The notes under the pieces are model-generated. The model was not told the DNA's origin. It did no database searches and was given only the letters and a program-made list of their open reading frames with translations. Shown here one piece after another: positions 5,680 to 6,597 of a stretch of DNA of 6,597 nucleotides; position 1 is the stretch's first letter, and the number at the start of each line of letters is the position of its first letter. Position numbers and translations under genes: made by a program. The stretch comes from Candidatus Methanocomedens sp. (GTDB taxonomy: Archaea > Halobacteriota > Methanosarcinia > Methanosarcinales > Methanocomedenaceae), in contig QBUR01000130.1 in assembly GCA_013374385.1 (NCBI GenBank), forward strand, positions 1-6,597, in the 5' to 3' direction.

Positions 5680-6512
5680 CCCCCACGATCACATTTATAA
5701 TTTTCAAGTGCCTGTTGCTCCTCATCCCTATACATCATTAACCTGTTCATAAGCAGAGTGAAATCTACTTCATGGGCATTGAATTCCGGACCATCCACGC
5801 ACGCAAACTTGGTCTCACCGCCTACCAGCACACGACAGGCACCGCACATGCCGGTACCGTCAACCATGATGCTGTTAAGACTGACAATGGTCTTCACACC
5901 AAATGGATGGGTCACTCCTGCCACGGTCCGCATCATAATGGCGGGACCGATGGAAACAACAAGTGATATGGGCTCATCCCCTTCCAACAGTTTTTTCAAG
6001 ACGTCAGTAACAAAACCGTGATGTCCTTTTGTGCCGTCATCGGTGGTGATGTACAATTCATCACTAACCTCCTGCATCTTATCTTCCCATAGCAGGAGTT
6101 CTGCACTGCGGGCACCGATGATGGAAATTACCTTATTGCCAATAGCCTTATGAGCACGGGCAATTGGGTAAATGGGTGCCACACCCACGCCGCCGCCAAC
6201 ACATACCACAGTGTCTGATGGCTCAATCTCTGAAGGATTGCCCAGCGGGCCCACAAAATCCTGCAGGCTGTCTCCGGCACTCAATGTGGATAATTGTTTG
6301 GTGGTTTTGCCTACTTCCATGAATATGGTGGTCACGGTTCCTTTTTTGCGGTCAAAATCAGCGATGGTGAGGGGTATTCGCTCACCTGTTTCGTCAATCT
6401 TGAGAATAATGAATTGTCCTGCCTTTGCTTTTCTGGCAATCTTCGGGGCATCGATTATCATCTGGTGAATTGTCGGTACTATCTGGAATTTTTCAAGTAT
6501 TTTAAATGGCAT
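5667..6512 (-). CDS. nfnA: NfnA/SudB-like ferredoxin-NADP reductase subunit
   Basis: A 281-residue small subunit of an Nfn/Sud-type enzyme. It has an N-terminal flavin-binding barrel with R45-IPLT (the RxPLT FAD motif) and a pyridine-nucleotide domain with GGGVGVAPIYPIARA (106-120). A C-terminal [2Fe-2S] site reads D218-GTGM-C223-GA-C226, with C238 after FA; one Asp and three Cys ligands is the arrangement described for SudB/NfnA. The protein ends in an extra cysteine cluster, CDRGGCQC (C274, C279, C281). The start was set at ATG 6512 because GGAAGGT (6527-6521) sits eight bases upstream and the family begins with such a KILEK segment. The longer frame, from a TTG at 6545, adds 11 unlikely residues. 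In characterised Nfn complexes this subunit binds NADH and passes electrons to NfnB. Whether this pair bifurcates electrons is unproven. Confidence 0.88.
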   Translation of the reverse strand: MPFKILEKFQIVPTIHQMIIDAPKIARKAKAGQFIILKIDETGERIPLTIADFDRKKGTVTTIFMEVGKTTKQLSTLSAGDSLQDFVGPLGNPSEIEPSDTVVCVGGGVGVAPIYPIARAHKAIGNKVISIIGARSAELLLWEDKMQEVSDELYITTDDGTKGHHGFVTDVLKKLLEGDEPISLVVSIGPAIMMRTVAGVTHPFGVKTIVSLNSIMVDGTGMCGACRVLVGGETKFACVDGPEFNAHEVDFTLLMNRLMMYRDEEQQALENYKCDRGGCQC

Positions 6513-6597
6513 TCTGATTGACCTTCCGAATATGATATTGATCAAATGTATGATTAAGTGAGTCCTTTAATGCAAGCAATAAAGTAAAAGTCTAACG
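6513..6597 (-). promoter_or_regulatory. nfnAB upstream region with Shine-Dalgarno site
   Basis: GGAAGGT at 6527-6521 is a strong ribosome binding site that fixes the nfnA start at 6512. It is the same GGAAGG core used by rtcA. Further upstream is AT-rich sequence with a TTGATCAA palindrome (6538-6545) and only weak TATA-like matches. The promoter may lie partly beyond the window end. Confidence 0.5.

Noticed and set aside
4880..5752. Long + strand open frame of 290 codons.
   Set aside because: It is antisense to nfnB and the end of nfnA, has no recognisable motifs and is serine/proline-rich as expected of an antisense shadow. The - strand genes are unambiguous.
5667..6545. Longer NfnA start at a TTG codon (6545).
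   Set aside because: The extra 11 residues do not resemble the family N-terminus, and the Shine-Dalgarno site at 6527-6521 points to ATG 6512.

Overview
The window looks archaeal, most likely a euryarchaeote of the methanogen/ANME type (Methanosarcinales-like). This is inferred from the gene content (an MNT-HEPN pair, a DUF234-type ATPase remnant, RtcA, and a SudB/SudA-type flavoprotein pair), from AT-rich TATA-like boxes upstream of genes, and from purine-rich Shine-Dalgarno sites used together with GTG and TTG starts. No rRNA, tRNA or taxon-specific marker is present, so the assignment is tentative.

The left part (1 to about 1640) is an AT-rich accessory segment on the + strand. It holds a two-gene MNT nucleotidyltransferase/HEPN toxin-antitoxin operon (46-880). 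After that comes about 480 bases with no firm gene, containing a possible 56-codon small ORF (1016-1186) behind a TATA-like box. A highly structured interspersed-type repeat follows at 1195-1318. The segment ends with a 3' remnant of an archaeal AAA+ ATPase of the DUF234 family (about 1425-1637).

The right part (1652 to 6512) reads on the - strand, is visibly richer in G+C and looks like core metabolism. In transcription order it begins with an NfnA/SudB-like flavin/[2Fe-2S] subunit (6512-5667). This overlaps by 13 bases the NfnB/SudA/GltD-like iron-sulfur flavoprotein (5679-4294). A 237-base intergenic region follows, with a 13-bp perfect inverted repeat lying directly upstream of a strong TATA-like element. 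Next is a CoA-disulfide reductase/NADH oxidase-type flavoenzyme (4056-2698), coupled through a GTGA overlap to RtcA, the RNA 3'-terminal phosphate cyclase (2701-1652). RtcA converges on the ATPase remnant.

NfnA and NfnB homologues form a heterodimer that exchanges electrons between NADH, NADPH and ferredoxin. The adjacent thiol/NADH flavoenzyme suggests a redox-balance neighbourhood. The least expected features are the translational coupling of that flavoenzyme to an RNA end-modifying enzyme and the operator-like inverted repeat in front of the pair. I see no clearly new defence or mobile system. The toxin-antitoxin operon is of a known class.
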